From positions 10,073,844-10,137,843 of the forward strand of contig CM034234.1 in NCBI GenBank assembly GCA_019916065.1: a DNA stretch of 64,000 bases. Reading direction: 5' to 3'. The notes beneath the pieces were generated by a model, which did not search any database, was not told the DNA's origin, and saw only the letters and a list, made by a program, of their open reading frames with translations. This document shows positions 1 to 12,300 of this stretch, one piece after another. Position 1 is the first letter of the stretch; each line of letters starts with the position of its first letter. This DNA is from Vitellaria paradoxa. Its lineage: Eukaryota; Streptophyta; Magnoliopsida; Ericales; Sapotaceae. The translations under genes and the position numbers were made by a program.

Positions 1-1716
1 AAATAATTAAAAATAAAAATACTCAGTAAATACTTATCTGTCTAGGGATAAATACCCAATAATCTTTACAAAAATACCCTAATTAATATTTACAAAAATT
101 AAGTTAATGGGCAAAGGTTATGAATATTTACAGAAATACCCTAATTAATACGAGCATGTATCTAAGAGATTCATTTTTAGCAATTTTGGTTGGTTTGTCC
201 TCGTCCAAGTTATAATTATATTTATTCGTGTCTGTACTCAAATATATCAATTTTTCATTAATATATTAAAATTTTAATTTATTTTATAAGTTAGATCAAA
301 TTCGTGTCAAATCACATCAATTACTAGTGAATATATTCTTATCATTTCATATCCAAGTTTTTTTATTAATATATAATTTATATTACAGGTCGTGTTTAAA
401 TCATACTATAGAATCATGTCAAATATTCTTAACTTTTCCTATCCATATACTCACTAGCTAATTTTAAGTTTTTTAACAATATATATAACATACTACAAAT
501 GAACATTCAAAATAATAAGAATAAATTAAAATTTAAAATAACATAACACCACTAACTTATTACAAAGTTATATGGCAATTAATTAATAAAAATAAAAATT
601 GTTATAACGGTTATGGGGTAGATATTCTAAACGGATAAGGGTAGACAGTTAGTAATATATAGCTGGCTACGCTGACGGTCTCTGCCGCTTGCTGTTTTGA
701 CGCTGTTTTGTTACCCATGTGCTGTAAAAGTGCTTGGTAACAACCTGGTTACAGGTTGAGCCTCAATTGGGTTGGGCGGGATTTTCTCTGTTGTCCTTTT
801 TGTTTTTTTCTTTTGTTACGGCATGTTTGGATGACCACCCTTATCTTCTTAATTGGGCATAAATATATATATATATATATACGTAAATCTATCATTGTTA
901 TGTTTTAATGGGGTATCCCTTAAAGAGATTTTACTTAATATTGTTCTCTCTTCTATATATATTTTCAATTTAATATATAGTTCAGCCTTGTGAAAAGAAG
1001 ATATAAAAATTCTTTAATTAGTTTTTTCTTAGTAATAATAGATCTGTGATACGACAAATAATTATTAGGGTTATTTTAGGAATGGTGAACATTAGTGAAA
1101 TTTTTTTTTTTTATGTTTTTAAATTCCTCTTAATTATAATAAAATATTAGCTACCTTAATTGTATCTTATGGTACAATAAATTTACAATAAAATGTATGC
1201 AAGTCCCACACACAAGTATATAATAATATATTTTAAAATTTTTTAATCACAAAAATTACCAGTTTTGTATTTAAGGGGGAAAAATCAAATTTTTAAAATT
1301 TTAAATCCCACAATTTTTATACAGAATTAAATATATTTATTTGTTATTTTAATTAATTTTGTTGTACTACATTAACACGCATGGTGCAACCATATCACAG
1401 TCAATGCTTTCTCCTTATTTTCCAAGTTAACAAATTTTAAAAGAAATGAAAGATATCATTTAATTAATTTGCCGTATTATTTTGTGATTTTATAACTGCT
1501 AAATTAATTTTTATATACATCATCAACACAATTGCAGGAAATACAAAATTAAATAAATAAAAAAAATTAATGTAAAAGTAATGCATGAAAAAATTTAATT
1601 AAAAAAAATACATTTCTTCGACAATTTTGTGTGACTTTTTATAATTTTTGACAGAGTTTGGTTAACGATTTGCACAAATTATACAATAAGGCGTTGAACT
1701 GGAAATAAAACACTTA
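1..1716. other. AT-rich intergenic spacer, no gene seen
   Basis: No open reading frame here looks like a protein family I know. The sequence is strongly AT-rich, with short poly-A/T runs and a (TA)n stretch near 867-881. A short phrase around 'acaaaaataccctaattaat' recurs near 70 and 140, which suggests a small local duplication. No RNA gene was recognised. Confidence 0.5.
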
Positions 1717-2733
1717 GGTCCCGTTTGGTAACGTTGCCGTTTTCTATTTTTCTGTTTATATTTTCAAAATTTTGTAAACTCGCAACGGAAATATGTTTGA
1801 TAAACTTATTTCCGTTTTTTTTGTTTTTAAAAAAAATGAAAACATAAACAGAAAAACGTAAACAGAAAAAATGTGTTTTCACTCTAATTTTCTTTTCTGT
1901 TACCAATATTTTGTCAATTTTAAAACTTTATCTATTTTTGTTACATTACATAAAAATAAATTATTTTATTCAAATATTTTAATAAAATAATTAAATTCAA
2001 CAAATTAAATTAATTATATAAATTAATATAAATTATTTTTAATAAATAATAAAACTAAATTAATTAATTTAATTTAATTTAATAATTAATTATTGCTAAA
2101 TTATTTGAAATAAATATCATAATTAATTTATTTAATTTAGTAATTAAATTAATTTATATAAAATAATTAATAATAAATAATTAAATTACTAATTTTTAAT
2201 TTAATTTAATTTAATAATTATTAAATTATTTTAAATAAATATCATAATTAAATTAAATTATTTATGATTTAATTAATTTAATTTATATAAAATATATTTT
2301 ATTAAATTATTTTAATAAATAATTTAATTAATTTAAAAATAAATACTTTAATTTAATAATTAATCTAAATTAATTATTTATTTAATATGAAATATATTCT
2401 ATTAAATTATTTTTAATAAATAATATAATTTAATATATTTTATATTTATTGAATTAAATAATTTTAATAAATAATTTACTGTATAATTTAATTAATTATA
2501 TTAATTAAATTAAATTAATATAAAATATATTTTATTAAATTCTATTAATTTTTTAAAACTAATAAAATTAAATATTTTTTAAAATAAAAAATTAATAATT
2601 ATAAATAAACTTACATTTACAAACGCAGTTTCAGTTTTCATTTAAAAAAAATAAACAGTAACAAAAAAATAAAAAATAAGAAATAATAATAAAAAAATAA
2701 CCAAAAAAAATAACAGTATTATCAAACGAAGTC
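1717..2733. mobile_element. Possible 1.0 kb non-autonomous inverted-repeat element
   Basis: The left end reads GGTCCCGTTTGGTAA and the reverse complement of the right end reads GACTTCGTTTGATAA, so 11 of 15 positions agree. Both ends are flanked by TTA (1714-1716 and 2734-2736), the target duplication expected of PIF/Harbinger-type elements. The interior is almost pure A/T with endless 'aattaaatt' phrases and codes for nothing. The 'cgtttggt' start is common in plant MITEs. The ends are diverged, so the assignment is tentative. Confidence 0.4.
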
Positions 2734-2892
2734 TTAATAGACTCGTACAATTCTCCACGAGTATCTGTCGGCCACCATATATAAACATATATATATATAT
2801 ATATATATATGTAATAAATATGTAATAAAAAGCACGAGTTAGAGAGAGAAAACCCGCGTGTCATTAATTTCTCCTTTTTTTTAGAGAGAGAA

Positions 2893-3139
2893 AGTCAAAG
2901 GGGGAACGGCAACTTATCATATTCTACACTATGCCCCAAGCCCACACCCGTTCACGAGCCACGACCAGGCTTTAAAGTTGTCATCCTCGAGCCCTTCACC
3001 CTTTCAATGCATAGAAAAGTCCTCTTTGCACTTCTTCTACTCCGAACGCCCACCTTTTTCCGTGTTTTGACTTTCTCTTTTTTGAACCTCTCCCCTCCGC
3101 ACACGCACAGGACACAAACGCGCACGCACATATATATAT
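2893..3139 (+). promoter_or_regulatory. Upstream region of the U-box gene: W-box cores and TATA-like run
   Basis: Two W-box cores (TTGACT) are present, one as its complement AGTCAA at 2893-2898 and one forward at 3067-3072. A TATATATAT run near 3130-3139 lies about 190 bp before the ATG, a plausible TATA position with a moderately long leader. WRKY factors bind W-boxes, and PUB22/PUB23 genes are known to respond to immune elicitors, so the sites fit. They are short motifs and could occur by chance. Confidence 0.35.
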
Positions 3140-3326
3140 GACCAAACCCTTCGTTCTCAAACCCACAAAACCAAATCCTCGACTCCCAAACAGCAACACT
3201 TTCTATTCTCAACCAAATACTCTCATTATTTTCTCTTCTTCTTCAAAGCTTTCTTTGTGTTTGGTTTATTTGATCACTCTCTTATTTGGATTTTTCAATT
3301 CCGATTAATCTTTCATATTCTTTTCC

Positions 3327-4568
3327 ATGGATGAAATTGAAGTCCCTTCGTTTTTCCTTTGCCCTATCTCCCTAGAAATGATGAAAGATCCCGTGACAGT
3401 CTCCACCGGAATTACATACGACCGGGAAAGCATCGAGCGATGGATATTTTCCGGGAAAAACAAAACTTGCCCTGTAACCAAACAAGACCTCTCGGACTCA
3501 GACTTGACACCAAACCACAATCTCCGCCGGTTCATCCAGTCCTGGTGCACCCTCAACGCCGCACACGGCATCGAGAGGGTCCCAACGCCCAAACCTCCGG
3601 TCACCAAATCTCAGGTCACGAAGCTCCTCAACGACGCCAAGAAGTCTCCGCAGATGCAAGTGAAGTGTCTCGAAAGTCTTAGATCGATTTCCTCCACAAA
3701 CGAAACCAACAAACGCTGCCTGGAGTCCGCCGGAGCGGTCGAGTTCTTAGCTTCCATCATCTCCAACACCTCTCCATCATTAGAAGAAGAAATAGCCGAT
3801 CAAGGATTCAATCAGTTCGCAAGACCCAGCGAGGAAGCTCTCAGCATTCTCTACAATCTCCGACTCTCGGAACAGAGTCTTCAGTCACTTGCCGGGAAAA
3901 ATGGCGAATTCATCGAGTCCTTATTGCGTGTAATGCGAAGCGAAAGCTACGAATCTCGTGCTTATTCTGTGTTACTATTGAATTCAATCCTCGAAGTTTC
4001 CGAATCATTGCAGCTAATAGGCCTGAGACTCGACTTCTTCGCCGACTTAGTCCAGCTCTTGCATGACCAGATCTCTTCCAAGGCCTCGAAAGCTGCTCTG
4101 AAAGTCCTAATCAACGTTGGTCACTGGGGGAGAAACAAGGTCAAGGCGGTGGAGGCCGGCGCGGTGCCGGTGCTGGTCGATCTTCTTCTCGATTGCTCCG
4201 AGAAGAGGATTTGCGAGATGATCATAACGGCGCTGGATCAGCTCTGCAGCTGCGCGGAAGGACGAGCCGAGCTGCTGGGCCATGGAGCTGGGCTGGCCGT
4301 TGTGTCGAAGAAGATACTTAGGGTTTCGAAGGTGGCGAGCGAGAGGGCCGTGAGGATTTTGCTCTCCATTTCGAAGTACTCTGCGACTCCGACTGTTGTT
4401 CAGGAGATGGCTCAGCTGGGTGTGGTGGCAAAGCTTTGTTTGGTTCTTCAAGTGGATAGTGGGAGGAACACAAAGGAGAGAGCAGTGGAGATCCTTAAAT
4501 TGCATGCTAGGTCTTGGAAGAACTCTCCGTGTGTCCCAGTTTCTCTCCTCTCATCGTATCCATCATAA
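3327..4568 (+). CDS. PUB23: U-box E3 ubiquitin ligase with ARM-like repeats, PUB22/PUB23 type
   Basis: This intronless gene codes for 413 residues. The U-box lies at about residues 8-82: it opens with the FFLCPISLEMMKDPV motif, followed by ITYDRESIERW and CPVTKQ, and closes with the TPNHNLRRFIQSWC element. The rest is helical ARM-type repeat sequence (for example KAVEAGAVPVLVDLLLDC and GVVAKLCLVLQV) ending near LKLHARSWKNSPC. Length and order match Arabidopsis PUB22, PUB23 and PUB24. Those cytosolic E3 ligases dampen pattern-triggered immunity and drought responses; PUB22 marks the exocyst subunit Exo70B2 for degradation. The ATG at 3327 directly precedes the conserved 'DEIEVPSFF' start, so the start is secure. 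Being intronless fits this clade. A neighbouring PUB paralogue number cannot be excluded from sequence alone. Confidence 0.95.
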   Translation: MDEIEVPSFFLCPISLEMMKDPVTVSTGITYDRESIERWIFSGKNKTCPVTKQDLSDSDLTPNHNLRRFIQSWCTLNAAHGIERVPTPKPPVTKSQVTKLLNDAKKSPQMQVKCLESLRSISSTNETNKRCLESAGAVEFLASIISNTSPSLEEEIADQGFNQFARPSEEALSILYNLRLSEQSLQSLAGKNGEFIESLLRVMRSESYESRAYSVLLLNSILEVSESLQLIGLRLDFFADLVQLLHDQISSKASKAALKVLINVGHWGRNKVKAVEAGAVPVLVDLLLDCSEKRICEMIITALDQLCSCAEGRAELLGHGAGLAVVSKKILRVSKVASERAVRILLSISKYSATPTVVQEMAQLGVVAKLCLVLQVDSGRNTKERAVEILKLHARSWKNSPCVPVSLLSSYPS

Positions 4569-4572
4569 GAAC

Positions 4573-4592
4573 GAGAGAGAGAGAGAGAGAGA
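4573..4592 (+). repeat. (GA)10 microsatellite in the U-box 3' region
   Basis: Ten GA dinucleotides start five bases after the TAA stop of the U-box gene, so they would lie in the 3' UTR. It is a simple repeat and likely to vary in length. Confidence 0.85.
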
Positions 4593-7500
4593 ACTATGGA
4601 GAAGAGATGTGATTGATTAGTGTAAATATTTGATTCATTGAACTTTAGAACATAGAACAATAAGGGCATGTGCCTAAAAAAAATGTTGTCCAATGAAGAT
4701 TTTCTTGATACATAGATGATGATTCAATACTGATCTTACTTGAAAATATTACTGTTCTCAAGTGCTATATATATCTATTCATACTCGATCCGAAGGTCAC
4801 CATGAGCATTCCTTTTTGTGATTCGATATTTCTTTCGATGCTAATTATTATATTTGATTGCGCCATCAAATGATCGTTAAAATTTCCCGGAACCAACAAT
4901 CGAACTTCAGGCATTCGCCAAAGATGCAAGACTCCCTTCAACCTATTTTCTCAAATTTTCTCAGTGTATGATGAATTCTTCTAACTCGATATCACTGTTT
5001 TAAACAACATCTTTAAATTAAGTAGCGAAATTTAACTACTTCATCCCCGTACCTACTAAGAAAACGTTGTTTGTAAGAATTTGGCACCTGAAATAAAGAT
5101 TTCCTTAGTTATGTCTGCGTATGTTCTCTCACCTTATTCATATTAAGAGAATAAATAATATTATGAGATAATATATTAGATTAGATCTATCATGGGATTA
5201 AATTTTTATATCATATTAATTTTCTAGTGTTTTTATAGTTGGTACGATGTAAAATGAGATAAGATATGCAATTCAATAAAAGATTTTTACGAAAAATATC
5301 TTTAAAACCAGTTATATCTGTTTTGAATTTTTTTTTTATTTTGTCTTTTTGAAAATGAGAAAAACAGTTCAAAACGTGTTTAGTCACTTGTGTTTTCAAA
5401 ATCTGTTATAAAAAATAGAAAATAAATTTACATATAAAATGTAAAATAACAAAAAGTCATTTTAAGCATTTTTAACCAAAAATAAAAAAAATTTTAAAAT
5501 ACGAGATATAAAAAAATGTCAAACTAAATATTTTTTTTGTTTTAAGATTTTCAAAATATAAAACATATAAAATAAAAAATAGAAAACAAAAATATAAAAC
5601 AAAAAAATACAAATACAAATCAAACGCTACATTAGGTTTTGATAGAAAACTAATTCAAACGTGTCATTTTATCCAGCAAATCAAACACAAGATTAAAGTC
5701 CAAAATGACCATCAATTACAGCAATATTTAACCTCAAATTTTTTATCTGCCAACTTAACAAACATGGGCCAATACTTATGGCTTCACTTTAAATTTTATT
5801 TTTGTCCAGACACAGTTCTATGATTTTTTGAAAAAACTTCTAAACTTTTGCTAATAGGATGAATCGTTGAAACAACCATGTAAATTGAGGAATTCATTTT
5901 CCTCCTACGTGCAATTATTGGGGAAAGTTGAAGGAGTTCTTGCATTTGCAAAGTGCGTTGTACGTACAACCTTTCGATTGCCAAATATACCTTCTCTTTT
6001 ATTTCTAACTTAATTGCAGTTTCCGAATAGTTACTATTCACGAGTTCAAAGGGCCTTCTTGGATAGGTTCTCAAAATATATACATATATATATATATATA
6101 TATTTCCTCTCGATACCCTGTAATAAGTAGGGTTTGGTGCACCTCATCAGCCGCAGTTGAATTAATCCAGTATTGTTCACCGGTGCTATTCATGAAATCA
6201 ATTTGAGGTACCCAGCTAGCTACTTTAAGATAAAAAAAAAAAAAAAAAAAAGCGTCAGTTAGTGCAATTCGTGATGTCAAAACGTATGTCACCTAATCAA
6301 ATAAAGAAATGGCCTATGTTTAGTTATTAAGAAGAGTCAAAGCTGTCAACTAACATGTGGCCAAATTGGTGGCGTGGATTGGATTAGCAGGTGGCAATGG
6401 CTAGCTAGCAACTTGACTTGAGGGTGCAACACCCAACCAGAAATTTCATCTGCCATTTGGATTAAATTGTAATTATAGATTCTGCCAGAACTCTCTCGGT
6501 TCACAGCTTCAAGGGGTCCAGGTACCCCGCTAATCAAGTGAAGCACATGTTTCCAGACACAGGTCTTAATTTAAATACTCTCTCTATATTTTCGGACAAA
6601 TATTGCGACATAAATAAATTCTTAATCAAAAAGATTAATATGTAATATATATATACACACCATAAATGATTTAACAGCTAGCCTTGTATACATTAATTGA
6701 AAAACTAATTGAACCCATTAAAATATCTGCATATTACACAAATGGAACCATCCCATCATTCTAATTTATACTACGTTTTGGTTAAAATTTTTAGTAGGAT
6801 AATATATTTTTATTTTTATGCGGTTAATTTATAGCTATTTCATCGTTAAAATTTGTAGTTAACCTTAAAGGTTTTTTTTTTTTTTTTTTTGGATGACTGA
6901 GGTATTGGATATCAGTTTTTTTAACTTATTTTACAAGTTTTTTTTTTTTTTAATGACTCATGACTCATGTATTCGAACTAATTTACTTGCACCTCGATTA
7001 ATCTCTGCCAGTTCTGAAGTTAATGACTGAGTAAATCTCTGATGGTCCCGAGAAGGCTCAAGTTAATGATTACTTAAGAACAAATTCAAGATTTTATCAA
7101 TTGATATACCCCTCAGTGTTTGCAAGGGTTATATTAGTAACGCTATAAAATCACAAAATTAAATCCAAAAATATTGTCAAAATAATATGACTAAGTGTAG
7201 GCTTATTACTTTACAATAGAATACCATTCTCATAACATTTTGTTGTACAATTAACCTAGTTAGGTGGGTGACCTAAAGAGAGACTATATATGTGTATATA
7301 TAACAATGTTATACAAGATGACTATATATAAGGAACCGACGGTGGGCCCAGGTTCGCAGACTAAATTTGAATGTCAAAAGCATGCATCATATCAATTGTT
7401 GAAATTATAATTAATTTCGTTGTGTGATACTGGAAGTTTGCAGTGCCGGTCTTGTAGTGCTTGCGATTATTTATTCCAATTAAAACCCATTGAATATTCA

Positions 7501-7932
7501 ATCAATATTAAAGGTTAGTTTCTTCCTCCTCGGACCAGTTGGACTAGTCGCTAGCTATAGATAGATAGAAATTACAAGTCTCTTTTTCAATCAGAAATTA
7601 TGAAATTGCATGCAGTTTGTGGTTGGTAGAATTAAACGTTTGACAAACTTAATTGGTTTCGTGATGGTCATCGGAGGACTGCGCCCAAACGACAAAAGAG
7701 ATCGAAGACGACGTTACAAGAACCAATAATACACTTCTAGGGCTTTGTGTAAATGTAATCAACCCATAAAATACAAGGATTAGATGTTTTGAAATTTCAT
7801 AATTTAGCAGCCTTCCCAGCTTTTGCAGATGTTACACTTTAATTAATTTTTTCAACCCTGAGGACTCGTAGGAAACTAGGTTCGCTTGTGGCGTACGGGA
7901 CGACTTTCTGAAAAAAAAAAAAAAAAAATTTA
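4593..7932. other. Intergenic spacer, no gene seen
   Basis: The 3' UTR of the U-box gene presumably ends in the first few hundred bases. The remainder is AT-rich with (TA)n runs (for example 6083-6103) and poly-A/T tracts (6232-6250, 6871-6890). The longest minus-strand reading frame (about 5796-6074) begins with TTG and matches no family I know, so I do not call it. Confidence 0.5.
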
Positions 7933-8070
7933 GGGGGTGTTTGTCCTATTAAAAAAAAAAACTAAATAAAACTTCAAGTTTTATCAATTTTATTCAATTT
8001 TTTTAATTAAATTTTATCAGTTCTCACTTTTACACTAATTTTTTTTTATTTTTTGCCTTCTAAACACCCC
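7933..8070. mobile_element. Short MITE-like element with TTTA flanks
   Basis: The left end GGGGGTGTTTGTCCTA pairs with the reverse complement of the right end, GGGGTGTTTAGAAGG. The copies are bounded by TTTA at 7929-7932 and 8071-8074. The element is 138 bp, AT-rich and non-coding. Ends of the form G(n)TGTTTG with short T/A target duplications are typical of Tourist-like (PIF/Harbinger) MITEs. Confidence 0.55.
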
Positions 8071-8237
8071 TTTAACGTTACGTTGAAAGTGTTCTCTAAA
8101 TATTTTTAAATATATATTAAAAATTATTTTGTGTAAAATAATACTAAACATAAATTTTATAATTTTTCATGAGTTTGAATGTGAAACAGTTATATTATTT
8201 TGTGCATTAATAATTTTAAACATAATCATTACATTTA

Positions 8238-8385
8238 GAGTGTGTTTGGAGTAATAAAAGGTGAGATAAAATGAGATAAATTATGAGTTTGTAATTCGTG
8301 TAATGAGATAAAAAGTAAATAACTTTTAGAAGTTTTTAGAAATTTTTAAATATTTTTAGAGATTTATAATAAATCAAACGAAACC
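8238..8385. mobile_element. Short MITE-like element with TTA flanks, copy 1 of a local family
   Basis: The left end GAGTGTGTTTGGAGTAA partly pairs with the reverse complement of the right end, GGTTTCGTTTGATTTAT. TTA lies on both sides (8235-8237 and 8386-8388). The subterminal phrase 'gagataaaatgagataaatt' also appears, inverted, in the element at 16753-16909, so the two look like members of one family. It is non-coding and 148 bp long. Confidence 0.5.
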
Positions 8386-8852
8386 TTAGTTATAAGTGGT
8401 TTTAAGATAACTTATAATGATTTGTTGAATTTTAATCATTATAATATTATGTGTATCTTCAACTGGTGGATAAAGGATAATTTATTTTCAATTTAAGGAT
8501 TTGAGCAGTATTTATCCCAGAGTTTAAGAATATGAGAATTAGAACACAATTTGCCATCTCTAAATGCTAACAAAACATAAGTTCTATATAGAATTTTTTT
8601 TGATGGGAAGATAGAGATTAATGATCGGTATTATTATGCATATATGAAAATTTCATATAAGTTTCATTTTGTATATAGATTTAATTTATCTTATGAGATT
8701 ATATATATTATAGATGCCCTTTTCTATTCCCTCCCTTTTGATACGAGAAATTCGTAACCTCTATCTTAGGGGTGAGTATTGAGTGAAGCTAGCTCTGTAA
8801 TTCTAGTTTCTTCTCTTGAGTATAAGTGTTTCAAAACACTTAAACAGTAGCC

Positions 8853-8984
8853 TACCAAGTTTGTTCAGAAATCTATAAAGTTGAATATTAATATAGGGTT
8901 TCTCTTTCTTATACTCCATACCAAATTTGTTCAGAAATCTGTAAAGTTGAATATTAATATAGGGTTTCTCTTTCTTATACTCCA
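8853..8984. repeat. Tandem duplication, two 66-bp copies
   Basis: Positions 8853-8918 and 8919-8984 are head-to-tail copies that differ at about two positions (aagt/aaat and ctat/ctgt). The unit carries 'gttgaatattaatataggg' and has no recognised function. The near identity implies a recent duplication. It creates a repeated peptide in a minus-strand frame, but nothing suggests that frame is a gene. Confidence 0.85.
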
Positions 8985-11442
8985 CTTCAATTATGTAAAT
9001 GATGTATAGCTGATTAATACTTGGGGGAAGAATATTTTTTCCTTTGCGTTTGTATTCCAAGGAAAAAATCATGTGTGTGCGTGTGTATGTATATATATAT
9101 ATATAATTTCACCAAAATTACTAGATCTCTGGTCAAATTAACCTTAATTAATTTGAAGTGTGCGAACTATCTTACCCATTCTAATAACGAATTAAGCTTG
9201 GATTAGTTCCACATGGTTGTGATGCAATCAACCCATGCTGTATATATTGCCGCTTGACCTGCACAAATGGCTATTAATTATATAAGCACCGAGGGCGAGA
9301 ATTATACATGTAGATCAGATAATCATAGTAATATGTAGAGGAATGGGCATACAAAAATATATAAATATATATACACTAAGAAAAAGATTCGGGCGTTATG
9401 CATGATTTGGTATTATATAAGAAAATAGTTTTTCACTAGAATTTTTTTTTTTTTGAAGAACAATTAATGATATAATCTTCTTTTTTCTTTTCTAGTAAAG
9501 CGTTCTGGTTGCATATATATATATATATATGTATACATATAACCCTATTCAATTGTATTATTTGACTTCGGTTTTAACTTTTCCAATGATATACATGTTC
9601 AAATATATATATATATATATATATATGATTTGATCGAATCAATGAGGTTATATTATAACCCTTAATTAAATCTAGAGAATTGTTGACCTAAGATGATTGT
9701 ATTTGTGCATGGGTGGTGTAAGTTTCTTGGATCATGAGCTGCGTTTCTGGGATCATGTGAATGATTCACGGAGTTTTATGTTGGCGTCGACCATCGCCTT
9801 CCAGGTTAGTATTTGTCATACTCCATATTATATACCCAGGTGGCTTACCCAATTGCACGAACAGGACAGCTAATTTCTTACTGTTTGAAAGTTCAAACTC
9901 CGAAACCACTTGCATCTTGACCTGTACCCACCAAATAACAGTTACAACAATTGATGTGCTCAGGTCGGCCCAGTGTGATGAATTGCTCAAATTTCACAGT
10001 TGCCACAACGGAAAACTGTGCTTAATTAATTAGCCTTTCCCTTTGATATGTCATACATCTGCGGCTTCGACTAGCTAGGTTTCCAAACTAGATTATTACA
10101 GGCTTCACCAAGAATCTGCATTCATGATGAACTTATAAGAGAATTATATCCCCCCATCGAATTGGAGAGGTGTAAGAATTTTAAAAAAACTAAATCCGCG
10201 TAAGAATCATTAATCAAACTTTTCAAATTTGTAATTAGGATCCGGGCTGGCCGGATTTAGTGATTTTAATCGGTGGGTGCGAAAATCACATGCTGTATTA
10301 ACATTGTATTATGAGAGTGAAACTATTTTTATAATAAAATTATTAAAAATAATTCTAGTTATATGATTAATAAATTTATAAGAATAATTCTAAAAAAAAT
10401 TAAAATTATTTTCACAAAATTCATAGTTTTGGCAATAGATTGATTTCCTACATGAGCGTTGTGCTAACAAAAAAAAAAAAGGATAATTGTAAGCGAATAA
10501 TGGGGTAGATTATTAACAAAACTACATAGGATGATATAAAAATAATTGTTTATAATTAAAATAAATTCAATGAGTCCGGCCCTAATTTAGATGATTGGGT
10601 AATTGAACTATTACTTCATCATGACAATCACCAGTACTATAATGGATTTGTATACAATTAAAAATATTTTAATTTCAGGTTTAATGAAATCATTAATTTT
10701 AGCATAACAAAATTATGTTCAAGAGCTTAAGCCAGAAAGTTTAAGTGATAATTAAATTAGGCTTACCAAATTCTGAAAAATTTTGAAAGTGTGGAGTCTC
10801 TAGATTATATTAGCTGGACTTCAATTCTAGCCGTTAGATTCGATATTTGTAAATCAAATTTGATTATCTGTAGAATTCCTTCCTAGCTAGCTGCTAGCAT
10901 AAAGGTACTAAGAGCCTTGCAGGCAACAGCTGGAGGATTAATATCATCTATATCTCATTGGCTTGAGAAACTACTGCGAGGGCATAAACTAAAACCATCT
11001 GCATGCAAAAGGTGGTAGAAAGTGATGAAACTAACCAAGAAATGGATCATTAACTATCAGCACTTACACAATTGTTGTGAAGAAATAGTACTTCCCTTAA
11101 TCCTTAACTAGAAAAGTTTGCAAAAATGACTGTAACAATATTTTTGTAATAAATTTTTACTTAGTGGTGGGATGTTATTAAAAAATAATTATCAAAAATC
11201 CTGTGAATAGCATTGGCTGGTGGGTGAAACAAATGACTATGTACTAATTCTAAATTTAAAACATTCATTATTTCAAACTCAACCTTATAAACATATTTTT
11301 GTAACCCTTTGGGCTACCATCATTGTAGTCCTTCGACTCTATACATGTGTACGTTTGTGTAATATATATATATATATATATATATTAAATTGAACATGAA
11401 CATAATGCAGTGGGGGAGAAAAGGGAAAGAAAATGGATTCCT
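8985..11442. other. Intergenic spacer with one unrecognised ATG-started frame
   Basis: The spacer is mostly AT-rich with several (TA)n runs (about 9089-9104, 9515-9530, 9604-9626, 11361-11386). Around 9761-10033 the base composition is more balanced and a 90-residue plus-strand ATG frame exists. It matches no family I know, and neither the frame nor a splice pattern is convincing. The 3' UTR of the minus-strand Dof gene should lie just below 11443. Confidence 0.45.
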
Positions 11443-12300
11443 TCAAGGCCTGAAAGGAGTTCCATAACTAGTTGACATGCCAAGTGATGAGCTCTTGTAA
11501 TTACCAAGCAATTGGTCTGAATGTTCAGACTCTGAGAATTCAATCCCAGGGAGTTGCGAAATATGCATCATTTCGGAGCTTAACCATCCCATATCTGTAG
11601 GACATAGCTCTTCACCAGGCAATGGAGGCAACCCACAATTGCCAATAATTAGATGATGACCACGATCACTCGTAAATTGATTAATTGTCTCCTGTTGCTC
11701 CTCAACTAAATCCGACATCCCACAGAGATACATTGCGCTACCATCGCTCCGATGAGCCTCAGACGACCGATCAGAGAGACTACCACATCTGATGAGGCCA
11801 TTTTCTAGTGGAAAATGAGTCGTTCCAATGTCCCAGTGAACATTGGAAAGGTTAGAAAATTGAAAGGGTACCTGATTGAAATGATCACTTGGAAATTCGG
11901 GCATTTCGAGCTGTGATTCGGGTGGTGGCTCTGGCCGTTGATTCAAGAAGTTGGCATAAACTTGTGCGAGGTCAATGGTGGAGCCGCCATGATCAGGTGC
12001 CATAGTCGACGAGCTAGTGGGCTCCACCAAGCTGAAAGCCCTAGAGGGGAAATTAGGATAATGATGATCGGTCGAAGAAGCGCGAAACGACTTGCCGGAT
12101 CTTCTGCTCTTCCGGCAGCCGCCGCCGACGGGAACATTCCGGAGAGAGCCTCCTTTGGTCCAGTACCTTCTGCAACCTTTGCAGAAGTACCTAGGCTGTG
12201 TCAAACTATAGTTGTTGTAGTAACAAAATTTGGTGTTACTTGAACCACAACGAGGGCAACTTGGGGACATCTCAACATTAGGCTTCCATCCTCCTTCCAT
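11443..12300 (-). CDS. DOF3.5: Dof-type C2C2 zinc-finger transcription factor, DOF3.5-like
   Basis: The single-exon frame codes for 285 residues. The Dof domain occupies about residues 12-66, with zinc ligands Cys15, Cys18, Cys40 and Cys43 in CX2C-X21-CX2C spacing, followed by the [20 protein letters not shown] stretch with its basic tail. Dof proteins are plant-specific nuclear factors that bind AAAG cores. Beyond the domain, two short blocks, [12 protein letters not shown] (about residue 109) and [10 protein letters not shown] (about residue 223), resemble blocks I recall from Arabidopsis DOF3.5, hence the name. The C-terminal half is Ser-, Glu- and Pro-rich, as expected of an activation region. 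The ATG at 12300 gives a short N-terminus before the finger, and no intron is needed. Orthology to DOF3.5 rather than a sister Dof is likely but unproven. A large inverted-repeat element lies 455 bp upstream. Confidence 0.94.
   Translation of the reverse strand: MEGGWKPNVEMSPSCPRCGSSNTKFCYYNNYSLTQPRYFCKGCRRYWTKGGSLRNVPVGGGCRKSRRSGKSFRASSTDHHYPNFPSRAFSLVEPTSSSTMAPDHGGSTIDLAQVYANFLNQRPEPPPESQLEMPEFPSDHFNQVPFQFSNLSNVHWDIGTTHFPLENGLIRCGSLSDRSSEAHRSDGSAMYLCGMSDLVEEQQETINQFTSDRGHHLIIGNCGLPPLPGEELCPTDMGWLSSEMMHISQLPGIEFSESEHSDQLLGNYKSSSLGMSTSYGTPFRP

Noticed and set aside
5796..6546. Chain of minus-strand frames that might be a split gene
   Set aside because: The 5796-6074 frame starts with a non-ATG codon, the pieces have no recognisable domain, and no consistent splice sites join them.
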